From contig NZ_SZQL01000011.1 in assembly GCF_005233845.1 (NCBI RefSeq), forward strand, positions 1 to 64,000: a stretch of 64,000 bases of DNA, given 5' to 3'. How positions within the stretch are numbered: position 1 is the stretch's first letter; each line of letters starts with the position of its first letter. Position numbers and translations under genes: made by a program. The notes under the pieces are model-generated. The model was not told where the DNA came from and did not search any database. It was given only the letters and a program-made list of their open reading frames with translations. Of the stretch, positions 38,152 to 47,695 are shown piece after piece. Source of the stretch: Ilyomonas limi (lineage in GTDB: Bacteria > Bacteroidota > Bacteroidia > Chitinophagales > Chitinophagaceae).

Positions 38152-38216
38152 AACTGTATTTCATCATTTTAAGATCACTCTTGATGAGGAAGAAGGGATA
38201 GGTTATAAAAGCACAA

Positions 38217-38864
38217 GTGTTGAACACCCTGGGTAAAAATTCATTTACTGTAACAACAAACGAACCGGTTTCGCATAAATTACTGCAATTAATGACATCT
38301 ATAATTACTCCATATTGGAAGCTTAAAACTAAAATTTTATTTAAACTAAATCGGGTTAATTATTCTACTTTCAAAACCAAGGGCGTTCCTTACATAAAAA
38401 TTCACAAAGCTGGCAAAATTATTATTGGTAAAAACTTTAGAATGAATAACGGCTTTTCGGGAAATGTTATTGGCAGACAACAAAGATGCATTTTCAATGT
38501 AAAAGGAAAGCTGGAAATAAAAAACAATGTTGGTGTAAGCTCGCTTGCTATTGTTTGCCACAAGTTAATTGAAATAGGCAATAATGTATTAATAGGTGGT
38601 AATGTAGCTATCTACGATACTGATTTTCACTCTTTGAATTTTGAAGAGAGAACTGCTATACCGGAAGTAAAAACCAATGTTATGAGTAAAGAAATTATTA
38701 TAGAAGATAATGTTTTTATAGGTGCTCATTCTCTGATTTTAAAAGGCGTAGTCATCGGACGGAATTCTATTGTAGGCGCTGGTAGTGTAGTAACAAAACC
38801 AATTCCTCCAAACGAGATATGGGCTGGTAATCCAGCAAAAAAAATAAGAAGCCTTACATCATAG
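38217..38864 (+). CDS. Left-handed beta-helix acyltransferase (CatB/LbH type)
   Basis: A 215-residue O-acyltransferase, probably an acetyltransferase modifying a sugar. Hexapeptide repeats are clear in the C-terminal half (IGNNVLIGGNVAIYD, IEDNVFIGAHSLILKGVVIGRNSIVGAGSVVTKPIPPNEIWAGNPAKKI), with His in DTDFHSL. The start is uncertain: GTG at 38217, TTG at 38220 or a later ATG near 38294. Acceptor sugar unknown. Confidence 0.85.
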   Translation: MLNTLGKNSFTVTTNEPVSHKLLQLMTSIITPYWKLKTKILFKLNRVNYSTFKTKGVPYIKIHKAGKIIIGKNFRMNNGFSGNVIGRQQRCIFNVKGKLEIKNNVGVSSLAIVCHKLIEIGNNVLIGGNVAIYDTDFHSLNFEERTAIPEVKTNVMSKEIIIEDNVFIGAHSLILKGVVIGRNSIVGAGSVVTKPIPPNEIWAGNPAKKIRSLTS

Positions 38865-38964
38865 TATTTTAGCTAGTAACCGGCATAACGAAAGTATACT
38901 GAACATCAAATCAAATAACCAAATTCTTTAAAAGTTTATATCTGTTTATAAACTTTTATTTATA

Positions 38965-40188
38965 ATGAATATTTATTACATCATAACTTTCTTTTTTGTA
39001 CTTATTTCCTCAAAGGCGAATTTCCTTTTCATAAACGATATATACTGGATTGTTTTTGAACTGATACTACTTTTCTTATGCTTCGAACAAAAAAAAATAA
39101 AGCTCAGGGATGCCAGAGTATTGCTGCTGTTTACCGTAGGTTATCTTTTACTTATAATGGTACGCAACCTTTACAATAAGTTATCTTTCGATTACATAGA
39201 AAGTGATATTCTGTACCTGATTAAGTACATCTTAGTTACTTACCTTTTTTGTGCATACTTAAAAGGAAGAGCAATAAAATATCTTGTAAAAGTTATTACA
39301 GACCTGGCTATTATTTCTTTGCTCTTTTATGCAATACAAATTACTTTGGGCGGTAAGGCTATATTAACCATAGGCAAGGCAATTCAAGGCTTTTTACCAC
39401 CTATTCCCAGGTCAGATGAGTACACTAACTTTTTATTTTATACTTACAATGAAAAACATTATTTCCGGAATTCCGGCTTTTCATGGGAACCTGGGGCGTA
39501 CGGGTGTTTTCTGATCATAGGTATTTTATTGCATCTATTTAACGAGAATTTTAAAGTAGATAAAAAACTAAAAATCTTACTGATTGCACTTTTAACAACC
39601 TTATCTACAACAGCTTATGCAGCATTTTTTCTAATACTTTTTATGTTTTACCGGGTAAAGGGTGGCAAAGTCAATTTTGGTATTGTTGTGTTGCTAATTA
39701 TAGTTCTGGTACTTATTTATCAGGTTCCATTTCTTGGTGATAAAATAACTGATATATATTCTTCAGATCTGGCTGATTATAACGAACTCGATAAACTAAA
39801 CAAGTATTATATTAATGCAGAAAGGCAAATACCCCTTAATCGTTTTGCCAGTATTTTGTTTGTTTATTATACTTTTGGTCTTAAGATGATAATGGGAATA
39901 AGCAATGAATATAAAGATTTGTATGTCAGCAAATACAATGTTAATCTCTCAAATGGAATTATGGATTTTTGTGCAAAATTCGGGTTAGTTGGTTTTATTT
40001 ATCTTTTAAACAGATTTGCCAAATTTTGTAAACTTTTTCTCCGGAAAGGAGAATATGTATTCTATTGCATATTAATCCTTGTAAGTATAAGCTTTGGAGA
40101 AACTATACTTATTTTGCCCTTCTTTATTATGTTCATTTTTTTATACCATTTTGAAAAAAATGATTTATATTATTATCCCGGTTCATGA
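38965..40188 (+). CDS. Probable polysaccharide polymerase (Wzy-like)
   Basis: A 407-residue membrane protein with about 10-11 hydrophobic helices and one long periplasmic loop (about 140-175, containing the pattern RNSGFSWEPGAYGCF). Wzy proteins are poorly conserved, but this architecture and the neighbouring flippase, exporter and glycosyltransferases make a polymerase the best guess. It overlaps the next glycosyltransferase by 29 bases. Confidence 0.7.
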   Translation: MNIYYIITFFFVLISSKANFLFINDIYWIVFELILLFLCFEQKKIKLRDARVLLLFTVGYLLLIMVRNLYNKLSFDYIESDILYLIKYILVTYLFCAYLKGRAIKYLVKVITDLAIISLLFYAIQITLGGKAILTIGKAIQGFLPPIPRSDEYTNFLFYTYNEKHYFRNSGFSWEPGAYGCFLIIGILLHLFNENFKVDKKLKILLIALLTTLSTTAYAAFFLILFMFYRVKGGKVNFGIVVLLIIVLVLIYQVPFLGDKITDIYSSDLADYNELDKLNKYYINAERQIPLNRFASILFVYYTFGLKMIMGISNEYKDLYVSKYNVNLSNGIMDFCAKFGLVGFIYLLNRFAKFCKLFLRKGEYVFYCILILVSISFGETILILPFFIMFIFLYHFEKNDLYYYPGS

Positions 40189-41029
40189 TCGGTTACAGTA
40201 CACTATAAACTGTATAGAATCCTTAATATCACAAAAAGAAGAAAAAAGGATTATCGTTGTTGATGACGGATCTTCTGACGGAACCTCTGCATACTTAAAA
40301 ACCAACTTTCCTGATGTAGCTGTTTTACAGGGAGATGGCAATCTATGGTGGACCGGCGCTATGAATAAGGGAGTTGAATTTGTACTAAAAAACGCTTCAA
40401 CAGAAGATGACTTTATTTTGTCTCTGAATAATGATCTTGTAGTTCCAAATAACTATTTAGATGAATTGTGCAAAGCCAGCCAGCTAAAGCCCAATGCTTT
40501 AATTGGATCTGTGACAGTTGATGTTGAGGAAAAAACATTTGTTCATTACGCAGGTGTAAAATGGAATGCTTATACCGGTGCAGCAAAACACAATATAACA
40601 TCCAAAACAACTTTAAGTGAGATACAGAGAAAAAGCAATTTATTAGAGACTTCTTATTTACCAGGAAGAGGTGTATTAATTCCAATAAAGGTATTTAAAT
40701 CAATTGGTTTGTACGATGAGGTTAACTTCCCGCATTACAGAGCAGATCATGATTTTTCATTAAGAGCTAAAAAAGCCGGGTTTGATCTGTTTATTTCATC
40801 AAAAGCCGTGGTATATAGTCATACGCAAGAAACAGGCTTGAAAAGAAAAAACTATAAATCAATAATTGAATATTTAAAAATCTCATTAACTTCTATGAAG
40901 TCTCCGGTAAACTTAAATAACAGATGGAGATGGGCTAAAAAGCATGCTAAGAGTTTTCCTGTTTTTTATTTTACGTTGGATATGACAAGAGTTTTGAAAT
41001 CATTGTTACAAAAATATCTTAGCGCCTAA
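40160..41029 (+). CDS. Glycosyltransferase family 2
   Basis: Inverting GT-A transferase, 289 residues from the ATG at 40160 (MIYIIIPVHDR), which overlaps the polymerase gene by 29 bases; the longer frame to 40094 would read through the polymerase coding sequence. The nucleotide-binding start IIIPVHDRLQYTINCIESLISQ, the acidic VVDDGSSDGT and the metal-site region LSLNNDLVVPNNYL are visible. The conserved LPGRGVLIPIKVFKSIGLYDE and DHDFSLRAKKAG resemble rhamnosyltransferases. Donor and acceptor unknown. Confidence 0.9.
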   Translation: MIYIIIPVHDRLQYTINCIESLISQKEEKRIIVVDDGSSDGTSAYLKTNFPDVAVLQGDGNLWWTGAMNKGVEFVLKNASTEDDFILSLNNDLVVPNNYLDELCKASQLKPNALIGSVTVDVEEKTFVHYAGVKWNAYTGAAKHNITSKTTLSEIQRKSNLLETSYLPGRGVLIPIKVFKSIGLYDEVNFPHYRADHDFSLRAKKAGFDLFISSKAVVYSHTQETGLKRKNYKSIIEYLKISLTSMKSPVNLNNRWRWAKKHAKSFPVFYFTLDMTRVLKSLLQKYLSA

Positions 41030-41138
41030 ATCACCTTTATATGTAATCTGAATTTAGGAATATACTAATAAATATTTTATTAACTCTGCTGGTAATCTAT
41101 TACCTATATATTAATCAGAATTATTGGGCTAATCTATA

Positions 41139-42287
41139 ATGGCAAACAAACTTTTTTTTATCTCACGAGACGCTAACTGGCAACTGTATAGAAATGAAGT
41201 ACTTACTTACTTTGCAAAAAAATATAATTATGATGTAACAATTTTATCTACAGGAATGCTTAAAGATTACCTGAAAGAAAATGATCGTTTAAAATACAAG
41301 CTATTTAAAAATTTATTTTCGCACCAATCAAAGACAAGCTTTTTTCCAGGGGCAATTACCTACATCATTAAACACAAGCCATCCTGTGTATTAGCACTTA
41401 ATAATGCTACACAAATAACAGAATACATAGCTTGCATACTATGCCGAATATTAGGAATAAAATTCGTATGGTGGACACATGCTTACGACCATAAACCTAT
41501 ATCCAACAAATTTAAACGGAATGTAAAAGACGCATACGTGAAGTTTTTCCTTAGCTTAGGTAAGGCTATTATTACGTTTTCTCCTAAAGGAAAGCAATAT
41601 TTAATTGATGCCGGTATTAAGAAAGAAAAAATTTTTGTTGCCCCCAATACTTTAGATACGGAACGCTTACTAGTTATAAATCATCAGGTGAGTTCTCAGC
41701 TTGATAAGGTTCAGTTCTTATCAGAAATATCACCTTTAATAAATAAACAATCCAAAATTTTACTATTCTCCGGAAGGTTAAACATTTATAAAAAAGTACA
41801 TAATGCACTATATGCCCTTGCCGAAATCTTGAAAAGGGACAAAAACGTTCATCTGATTATTATTGGCGATGGCGACCAAAAAAAATCATTAACTGAGATC
41901 ACCGAGCAACTTGGCATTACTGGTAATGTTCACTTCAGAGGCTATATTTTTGAGGAATTTGAAGTTGGCAAGTATTTTAAAGTCAGCGACTTATTTATAA
42001 TGCCGGGCTATGTAGGGCTTGCTATTGTTCATTCCTTTTGCTTTGGACTACCGATAATTACTGAGAATATCAATTTTCACAGTCCCGAAATTCAATTTCT
42101 TAAAGATGGAATTAACGGATACTTTGTTCAGGAAGATAATAAAGAAGAAATGGCCAACAAAATTCTTGATGTGCTGCATAACGAAAATCTATTATCATCT
42201 TTGAGCAAGAATGCCTACGAGACTGTTTTAAACGAAGCTAGTATTTTAAACATGAGTGCTCAAATGTATAAGGCTATAAACATTTAG
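41139..42287 (+). CDS. Glycosyltransferase family 4-like (GT-B)
   Basis: A 382-residue transferase with GT-B layout. The C-terminal domain has LLFSGRLNIYKKVHNALYAL, IIGDGDQK and GNVHFRGYI. The usual E-x7-E motif is altered: PGYVGLAIVHSFCFGLPIIT carries His where the second Glu normally stands. This variant recurs in one GT4 branch as I recall, so activity is not excluded. It starts after a 110-bp gap and is followed within 9 bases by the heparinase-like gene. Confidence 0.82.
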   Translation: MANKLFFISRDANWQLYRNEVLTYFAKKYNYDVTILSTGMLKDYLKENDRLKYKLFKNLFSHQSKTSFFPGAITYIIKHKPSCVLALNNATQITEYIACILCRILGIKFVWWTHAYDHKPISNKFKRNVKDAYVKFFLSLGKAIITFSPKGKQYLIDAGIKKEKIFVAPNTLDTERLLVINHQVSSQLDKVQFLSEISPLINKQSKILLFSGRLNIYKKVHNALYALAEILKRDKNVHLIIIGDGDQKKSLTEITEQLGITGNVHFRGYIFEEFEVGKYFKVSDLFIMPGYVGLAIVHSFCFGLPIITENINFHSPEIQFLKDGINGYFVQEDNKEEMANKILDVLHNENLLSSLSKNAYETVLNEASILNMSAQMYKAINI

Positions 42288-42295
42288 TCCGTAAA

Positions 42296-44233
42296 ATGAA
42301 AACAGACAAGATAAAGTGGTTTCGCAACAGATTAGCTACTATGAGCGGGCCGGAAATTATCTTCCGGCTCCGTGAGTTTTTACAAAAAAAAAATGAAAAG
42401 CGAATTTATAAGATACCAGTTTCAGAACTTATAAATGTAAATTCTGCCAATTTAAACATAGACTACAATTCTTTTCCAGACTTTGAATACGTATATCATT
42501 TTTTTACCTTTAAGATTGATCTATCCAATGCTCTTGATTTTCATTTAGACATCTCTACAGGTAAACATTTTCCTAAAAAGTTTGCAAAAGAGATTAATAT
42601 CCGTTCCGATGAATTTGGAAGTGCGAAAGTAGTTTGGGAAATTAATCGTTTAGAATTTCTACTTCCATTGGTATTATCATATAAAAAAACATCAGACAAG
42701 AAATTAATACAACTTTTTTGTGATATTATAACAGACTGGAATTTACAAAATCCTTACTTAGTCGGTGTTAACTGGTACAGTAATATAGAAGTCAACATAA
42801 GATTAATAAATTGGTACTGGTGTTGGATAATTTTAGATTCCGATGAAATCTGGCATTCTGATGTTAAGTACAAAGACTTCCGGGAGAATATTTGGTTGCC
42901 ACTTATCTATAAGCATTGCTACTACAGTTACAAAAATCCCTCTCGTTTTTCGTCAGCAAATAACCATTTGATTTCTGAGTATGCAGGATTATTTATTGCT
43001 TCCTGCTTATGGCAATTTCCCGAATCGGCAAAATGGCGAAACTATGCTATGAAAGGTTTGGAAAAAGAAATCCAGATACAACACAGCAAAAATGGTATAA
43101 ACAAAGAAGAAGCAGCAGAATATATACAATTTATTACAGATTTTTTCCTGATTGCTTTTGTTGTAGCGGAACAGCATCATATAGCTTTCTCGCATAGCTA
43201 TGTAGCAATGCTACAGAGAATTTGTGACTACATTTATAACTTTCTGGATATAAAAAATCGATTTCCTCAGTACGGCGATGAAGATGATGGCAAATTGCTA
43301 TTGCTACACATAAATCAACATGATAATAATTTTTCATCCCTATTAAATACAGCTTCTATCCTATTTAATAATGTTGAATGGAAAAAAACGGAAGCCTTAG
43401 ATTTAAAGTCAAAATTACTTACCGCACATAGAGCTAAAAATAGCTTACAAAAAGCACATGGTACAACAGATACACAAAAAAGCAAACTCTATCCGGAGGA
43501 AGGGCATTTTATTTTAAGAAAAGTAAAAGATCAGAATGAAATATATATTCACTTTGATGCGGCTTCCTTAGGCTTTCTTTCTATTGCAGCACACGGACAT
43601 GCAGATGCACTTTCTTTTATTTTACACCTCAATGGAATACCAGTATTTATTGATTCCGGCACTTATACTTATCATACAGAGCCGGAGTGGCGAAAATATT
43701 TTATGGGTACCCTGGCTCATAATACCATAAGAATTAATAAGCAAAATCAGGCAACTATTGGCGGTCCAACTATGTGGCTACAACACTATAAAACAACAGT
43801 AATAAAAAGTGAAAGTAATGAAGTGCAGGATACTATTATTGCTTCTCATAATGGTTATAAGCAGACAGGAGCAGAGCACATTCGTTCCTTTATTTTTGAC
43901 AAGATAAATAACGTAATAACAATAAAAGATATAATAAATATTAAGGGAACTGAAAGCAAATTAATTGAACAGCCCTTTCATATCCATCCTGCCTGGATTG
44001 TAAAAAAAGTAACAGACAATGAACTTGACATTTACTCTGAAACTAATTCCAACATCAAATTGATTATTGATTCAAAGTTAAAACCCACGTTAATAAATGG
44101 GCAAACCTCACCTGAAATAATAGGATGGTATTCTTCTTCGTTTTTACAAAAACAACCCTGTACTACTGTTTTAAGCTCTTACGAAACTACTCAAACAATT
44201 ATTTTTGAAACAGTGATTAAAATAGCACAATGA
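42296..44233 (+). CDS. Heparinase II/III family protein
   Basis: A 645-residue protein with an alpha-toroid N-terminal part and a beta-sandwich C-terminal part. The family motif AAHGHADALSFILHLNGIPVFIDSGTYTYH is around 430-460, followed by HNTIRIN. Members are uronate polysaccharide lyases. No signal peptide is visible (the N-terminus begins MKTDKIKWFRNRLAT), so it looks cytosolic unless exported another way. That is odd for a lyase, but this form is common inside exopolysaccharide loci. It overlaps the dehydrogenase gene by 4 bases (ATGA). Confidence 0.88.
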   Translation: MKTDKIKWFRNRLATMSGPEIIFRLREFLQKKNEKRIYKIPVSELINVNSANLNIDYNSFPDFEYVYHFFTFKIDLSNALDFHLDISTGKHFPKKFAKEINIRSDEFGSAKVVWEINRLEFLLPLVLSYKKTSDKKLIQLFCDIITDWNLQNPYLVGVNWYSNIEVNIRLINWYWCWIILDSDEIWHSDVKYKDFRENIWLPLIYKHCYYSYKNPSRFSSANNHLISEYAGLFIASCLWQFPESAKWRNYAMKGLEKEIQIQHSKNGINKEEAAEYIQFITDFFLIAFVVAEQHHIAFSHSYVAMLQRICDYIYNFLDIKNRFPQYGDEDDGKLLLLHINQHDNNFSSLLNTASILFNNVEWKKTEALDLKSKLLTAHRAKNSLQKAHGTTDTQKSKLYPEEGHFILRKVKDQNEIYIHFDAASLGFLSIAAHGHADALSFILHLNGIPVFIDSGTYTYHTEPEWRKYFMGTLAHNTIRINKQNQATIGGPTMWLQHYKTTVIKSESNEVQDTIIASHNGYKQTGAEHIRSFIFDKINNVITIKDIINIKGTESKLIEQPFHIHPAWIVKKVTDNELDIYSETNSNIKLIIDSKLKPTLINGQTSPEIIGWYSSSFLQKQPCTTVLSSYETTQTIIFETVIKIAQ

Positions 44234-45534
44234 ACATTAGCATTTTTGGACTTGGATATGTTGGCTGCGTAAGCCTCGGATGTCTTGCACAAAACGGTCA
44301 TACGGTAATAGGCGTAGATGTAAGCGAAACTAAAATACAGCAGATAAATAATGGGGAAGCTACCATTGTAGAGAAAGATATAGACGACATTATACACCAG
44401 CAACGAAAAGCAGGAAGGATAAGCGCTACCAAGGATTATAAGCAAGCCATATTGCATACAGAGATTTCTATTGTTGCAGTGGGTACGCCTTCGTCGCAAA
44501 AAGGACATCTCAACTTAGAATACATTTTTAACGTTGCAGAAAATATAGGCGAAGTACTGGCACAGAAAGATGAGTTCCATATAATAGCCTTACGCAGCAC
44601 CATCTTTCCGGGCACCTGCGAGAAGTTTGCACGCATTATTGAAGATACATCGGGCAAAAAAAACAATATTGATTTTGCAGTTGTAGATAACCCCGAATTC
44701 CTGCGCGAAGGCACTGCAGTAGCTGATTATTATAATCCACCGCTTACCCTTATTGGCAGCGATTGCGAAAAGGCTACCGAAAAAATGAAAGCCTTATACG
44801 AGCAACTGCCGGCAGAAATAATTGTAACAGATGTAAAAGTTGCGGAGATCATGAAGTATGTTAATAACACCTATCATGCACTTAAAATCTCTTTTGCCAA
44901 TGAAGTGGGCAATATTTGCAGCAGTCTGGGTATAGACGCTTATAAAGTGATGGAGATTTTTTGCAAAGACCAACAGTTAAACATTTCCCCCTATTATTTC
45001 AAACCAGGTTTTGCTTATGGCGGCTCCTGCCTGCCCAAAGATCTGAAGGGGCTACAAACGCTCGCCCATGATTTATACATAAAAACACCCGTCATAAACA
45101 GCATTGATAAAACCAACGACATACAGATACAACGTGCAGTAGGCCTATTGAGCAAATATTTTGGAAAAAAAATTGCTATACTGGGTATTAGCTTTAAAGC
45201 CGGTACAGATGACCTGCGCAACAGTCCTTTTGTGGAAGTGGTGGAAATATTGCTGGGCAGAGGGTTTGACCTACGTATTTACGACGAAAATATACAGGTA
45301 GCACGGCTGACCGGTAAAAACAAAGCGTATATCGAAAGCAGGATACCGCACCTGGCAAAGTTACTTTCGCATGATCTGGATAAGCTGATACGGGAAAGTG
45401 ATGTACTGGTGGTAAGTAATAAAGAAAGGGGAATAGAAAATGCTCTGCAACAGGTAAGCGGTAAAATTATTATTGACATGGTGCGACTACCGTACCTGAA
45501 GGAGAAAAACACTTATACGGGTATTAACTGGTAA
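44230..45534 (+). CDS. GDP-mannose 6-dehydrogenase (AlgD-like)
   Basis: Oxidises the sugar of GDP-mannose (or less likely UDP-sugar) to the uronate with two NAD+. Length 434. The Rossmann start is MNISIFGLGYVGCVSLGCLAQNGH with a GVDV acid, a hallmark shared with AlgD. NPEFLREGTAV and the catalytic Cys267 in GGSCLPKDL follow. The motif before it (CKDQQLNISPYYFKPGFAYGG) is closest to GDP-mannose dehydrogenases as I recall them. GDP-mannuronate would feed the uronate polymer suggested by the two lyase-like genes. Overlaps the heparinase gene by 4 bases. Codon use is less AT-rich than its upstream neighbours. Confidence 0.85.
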   Translation: MNISIFGLGYVGCVSLGCLAQNGHTVIGVDVSETKIQQINNGEATIVEKDIDDIIHQQRKAGRISATKDYKQAILHTEISIVAVGTPSSQKGHLNLEYIFNVAENIGEVLAQKDEFHIIALRSTIFPGTCEKFARIIEDTSGKKNNIDFAVVDNPEFLREGTAVADYYNPPLTLIGSDCEKATEKMKALYEQLPAEIIVTDVKVAEIMKYVNNTYHALKISFANEVGNICSSLGIDAYKVMEIFCKDQQLNISPYYFKPGFAYGGSCLPKDLKGLQTLAHDLYIKTPVINSIDKTNDIQIQRAVGLLSKYFGKKIAILGISFKAGTDDLRNSPFVEVVEILLGRGFDLRIYDENIQVARLTGKNKAYIESRIPHLAKLLSHDLDKLIRESDVLVVSNKERGIENALQQVSGKIIIDMVRLPYLKEKNTYTGINW

Positions 45535-45779
45535 AACAAAAAAATATTTTTGGATAATACAACTAATTTTGGAACTTATAATGTATAAAGATATTTAACT
45601 CATATAATACTTTAGTACATTGTTTACATGATTATCTTTGGCAGCAGGCGACCATCCGGATGGAGAAACACCATCTGATTGCAGTTACCGACGGTTACCC
45701 CACCCGCCGAAAGCTGAATATAATTATGTAGCATATTATCATTATCATTATCGTATGGAATCCAAATAGCATCAACATC

Positions 45780-47024
45780 ATGTCTTTAGAATTGAAAGGA
45801 AAACACATTCTTATCATCGTTGAAAACCTGCCGGTACCCTTTGACCGGCGCGTTTGGCAAGAAGCTAATACCTTGAAAGAAAAGGGTGCAAAAGTGTCAA
45901 TTATCTGCCCCATCATGCGGGAATATACTACCCGGTACGAGGAAATAAACGGCATATCTATTTACCGGCACCCAATTGGAATAGAAGCCAGTGGCGCGCT
46001 TGGTTATTTGATTGAATATTCTACCGTATTGTTTTGGGAAATGCTGCTGGCCTGGAAAATCTTTCTTAAAAAGAAGTTCGATGTCCTGCAGGTTTGTAAT
46101 CCGCCCGACCTTGGTTTTGTAATTGCTATTCCGTTTAAGCTGTTTGGCGTTAAATATGTTTTTGATCACCACGACATTAATCCCGAACTCTATATTGCAA
46201 AGTTTAATAAAAAAGGATTTTTTTATAAGCTGATGCTGTTGTTTGAGAGATGGAACTTTAAAACGGCTGATTATAGTATTGCCACCAATGAGTCTTATAA
46301 ACAAATTGCCATACAAAGAGGCAACATGCCTACGGACAGCGTAGCAGTAGTACGCAGTGGTCCTAAGCTAGACAGGCTAAGGATAACAGCAGGCAACAGT
46401 AAATATAAAAAGGGTAAAAAATACCTGATTGGTTACATAGGTGTTATTGGCGACCAGGAAGGTATTGATCTATTGCTGGAAGCCTTTAAGCTGCTGCTTA
46501 CAAAAAGGCAAGACGTACAATTAGCCATTATTGGCGGAGGTACCAGCCTGAAGAATATGCAGGAGCTGAGCCACAGCATGGGACTTTCGGACAATGTAGA
46601 TTTTTATGGCAGGGTGTCGGATGAATTGATGGTTGATATTTTAAACACCGCCGATATTTGCGTAAACCCCGATAAGCCAACGTGTATGAATGACCTTTCT
46701 ACCATGAATAAGATCATGGAATACATGGCGCTTAAAAAACCAATTATTCAGTTTGATCTTAAGGAAGGAAGATATTCGGCCCAGGATGCCTCCTTGTATG
46801 CCGACCATGTAGAAGATTTTGCAGATAAAATGAACTTACTGCTAGATAATGCCTTACTAAGAAAGAAAATGGGTGATTACGGCTATCACAGGGTAATTAA
46901 TGAGCTTTCGTGGGAACATGAAAGTAAAAAACTACTTCAGTTTTATTCAACCATTTTGGGTGTTAAAATCCAACCAAAACCGAGTTATCAGGAAAACCGA
47001 GTGAAGGTGCTTGTTGAAAAATAA
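45780..47024 (+). CDS. Glycosyltransferase family 4
   Basis: A GT-B retaining transferase of 414 residues. The N-terminal signature ENLPVPFDRRVWQEANTL is typical of a Bacteroidota GT4 group near WbuB. The C-terminal domain has IGYIGVIGDQEGIDLLLEA, FYGRVSDELMVDIL and the donor-site motif NPDKPTCMNDLSTMNKIMEYMALKKPIIQF with the conserved Glu. It lies downstream of the dehydrogenase across a 245-bp spacer and is GC-richer than the middle of the locus. Confidence 0.9.
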   Translation: MSLELKGKHILIIVENLPVPFDRRVWQEANTLKEKGAKVSIICPIMREYTTRYEEINGISIYRHPIGIEASGALGYLIEYSTVLFWEMLLAWKIFLKKKFDVLQVCNPPDLGFVIAIPFKLFGVKYVFDHHDINPELYIAKFNKKGFFYKLMLLFERWNFKTADYSIATNESYKQIAIQRGNMPTDSVAVVRSGPKLDRLRITAGNSKYKKGKKYLIGYIGVIGDQEGIDLLLEAFKLLLTKRQDVQLAIIGGGTSLKNMQELSHSMGLSDNVDFYGRVSDELMVDILNTADICVNPDKPTCMNDLSTMNKIMEYMALKKPIIQFDLKEGRYSAQDASLYADHVEDFADKMNLLLDNALLRKKMGDYGYHRVINELSWEHESKKLLQFYSTILGVKIQPKPSYQENRVKVLVEK

Positions 47025-47695
47025 CATTAATTCAGCAGTTTTAAGAAGTACTTTTTCATATTGCACTGTATTCAAAACTGGCTCTCTTTTAAAGGTAAGT
47101 AGTTTATATTGTACTCCTTAGCCGTTTGGATTATTTGAATATACTACTTTTAACTCTTCTGTTTTGTTTTTGGTATTACATATTGCTATTTGGAAAGGCT
47201 TACTATTTATTCTTAACTTGCTTTTAGCGGGTGTGAATACCAAAGCTTTAAAGATGTGATTGCTTACATATAGTTGTTGTTTGTCACTTTTTACTTGATC
47301 AAAAAGTAACCAAAAAGTATGAATGCATTAATGTTTTTTCAATGGTATTCATGAGAACGCGCTTCGCTTAGTTCAAGGACGGCATGATCGCTCCGCGCAT
47401 CCGTCCGGGCCTGTGCCTCCACTTATTCTAAATTGCACCCTTATTTTTAGATTTATAGCTTAGCTGATGAATGCTTGCGGACAGTTTAGATATTTTATCT
47501 CCGACAAAATATTTTCCATTATACAGCTATCTGTTCTACATTCTTCCTTGCGATTAGCATTTTTAAATATTTCCACTTACCGCATTTCTCTTCTTTTATA
47601 CAAATTAAAATATAACATTTGCAAACTGATAATGCTTGTCGTGGCTGTTTAGCAGGGAATTCAATTATTCTTTACATGGATAAACAAACTCTTAA
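47025..47695. other. Intergenic region with repeat copy C
   Basis: About 670 bases between the last glycosyltransferase and the epimerase. It contains the most diverged copy of the dispersed repeat (47284-47436). No supported gene otherwise. Confidence 0.5.
47284..47436 (+). repeat. Dispersed hairpin repeat, copy C (expanded)
   Basis: The hairpin part is imperfect (GTCACTTTTT with AAAAAGTAAC). About 55 extra bases separate it from the core AGTTCAAGGAC...CTCCGCGCATCCGTCC, and the tail GCCTCCACTTATTCTAAATTGCAC matches copy D beyond the common end. Compared with copies A, B and D the core has several substitutions. Confidence 0.7.
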
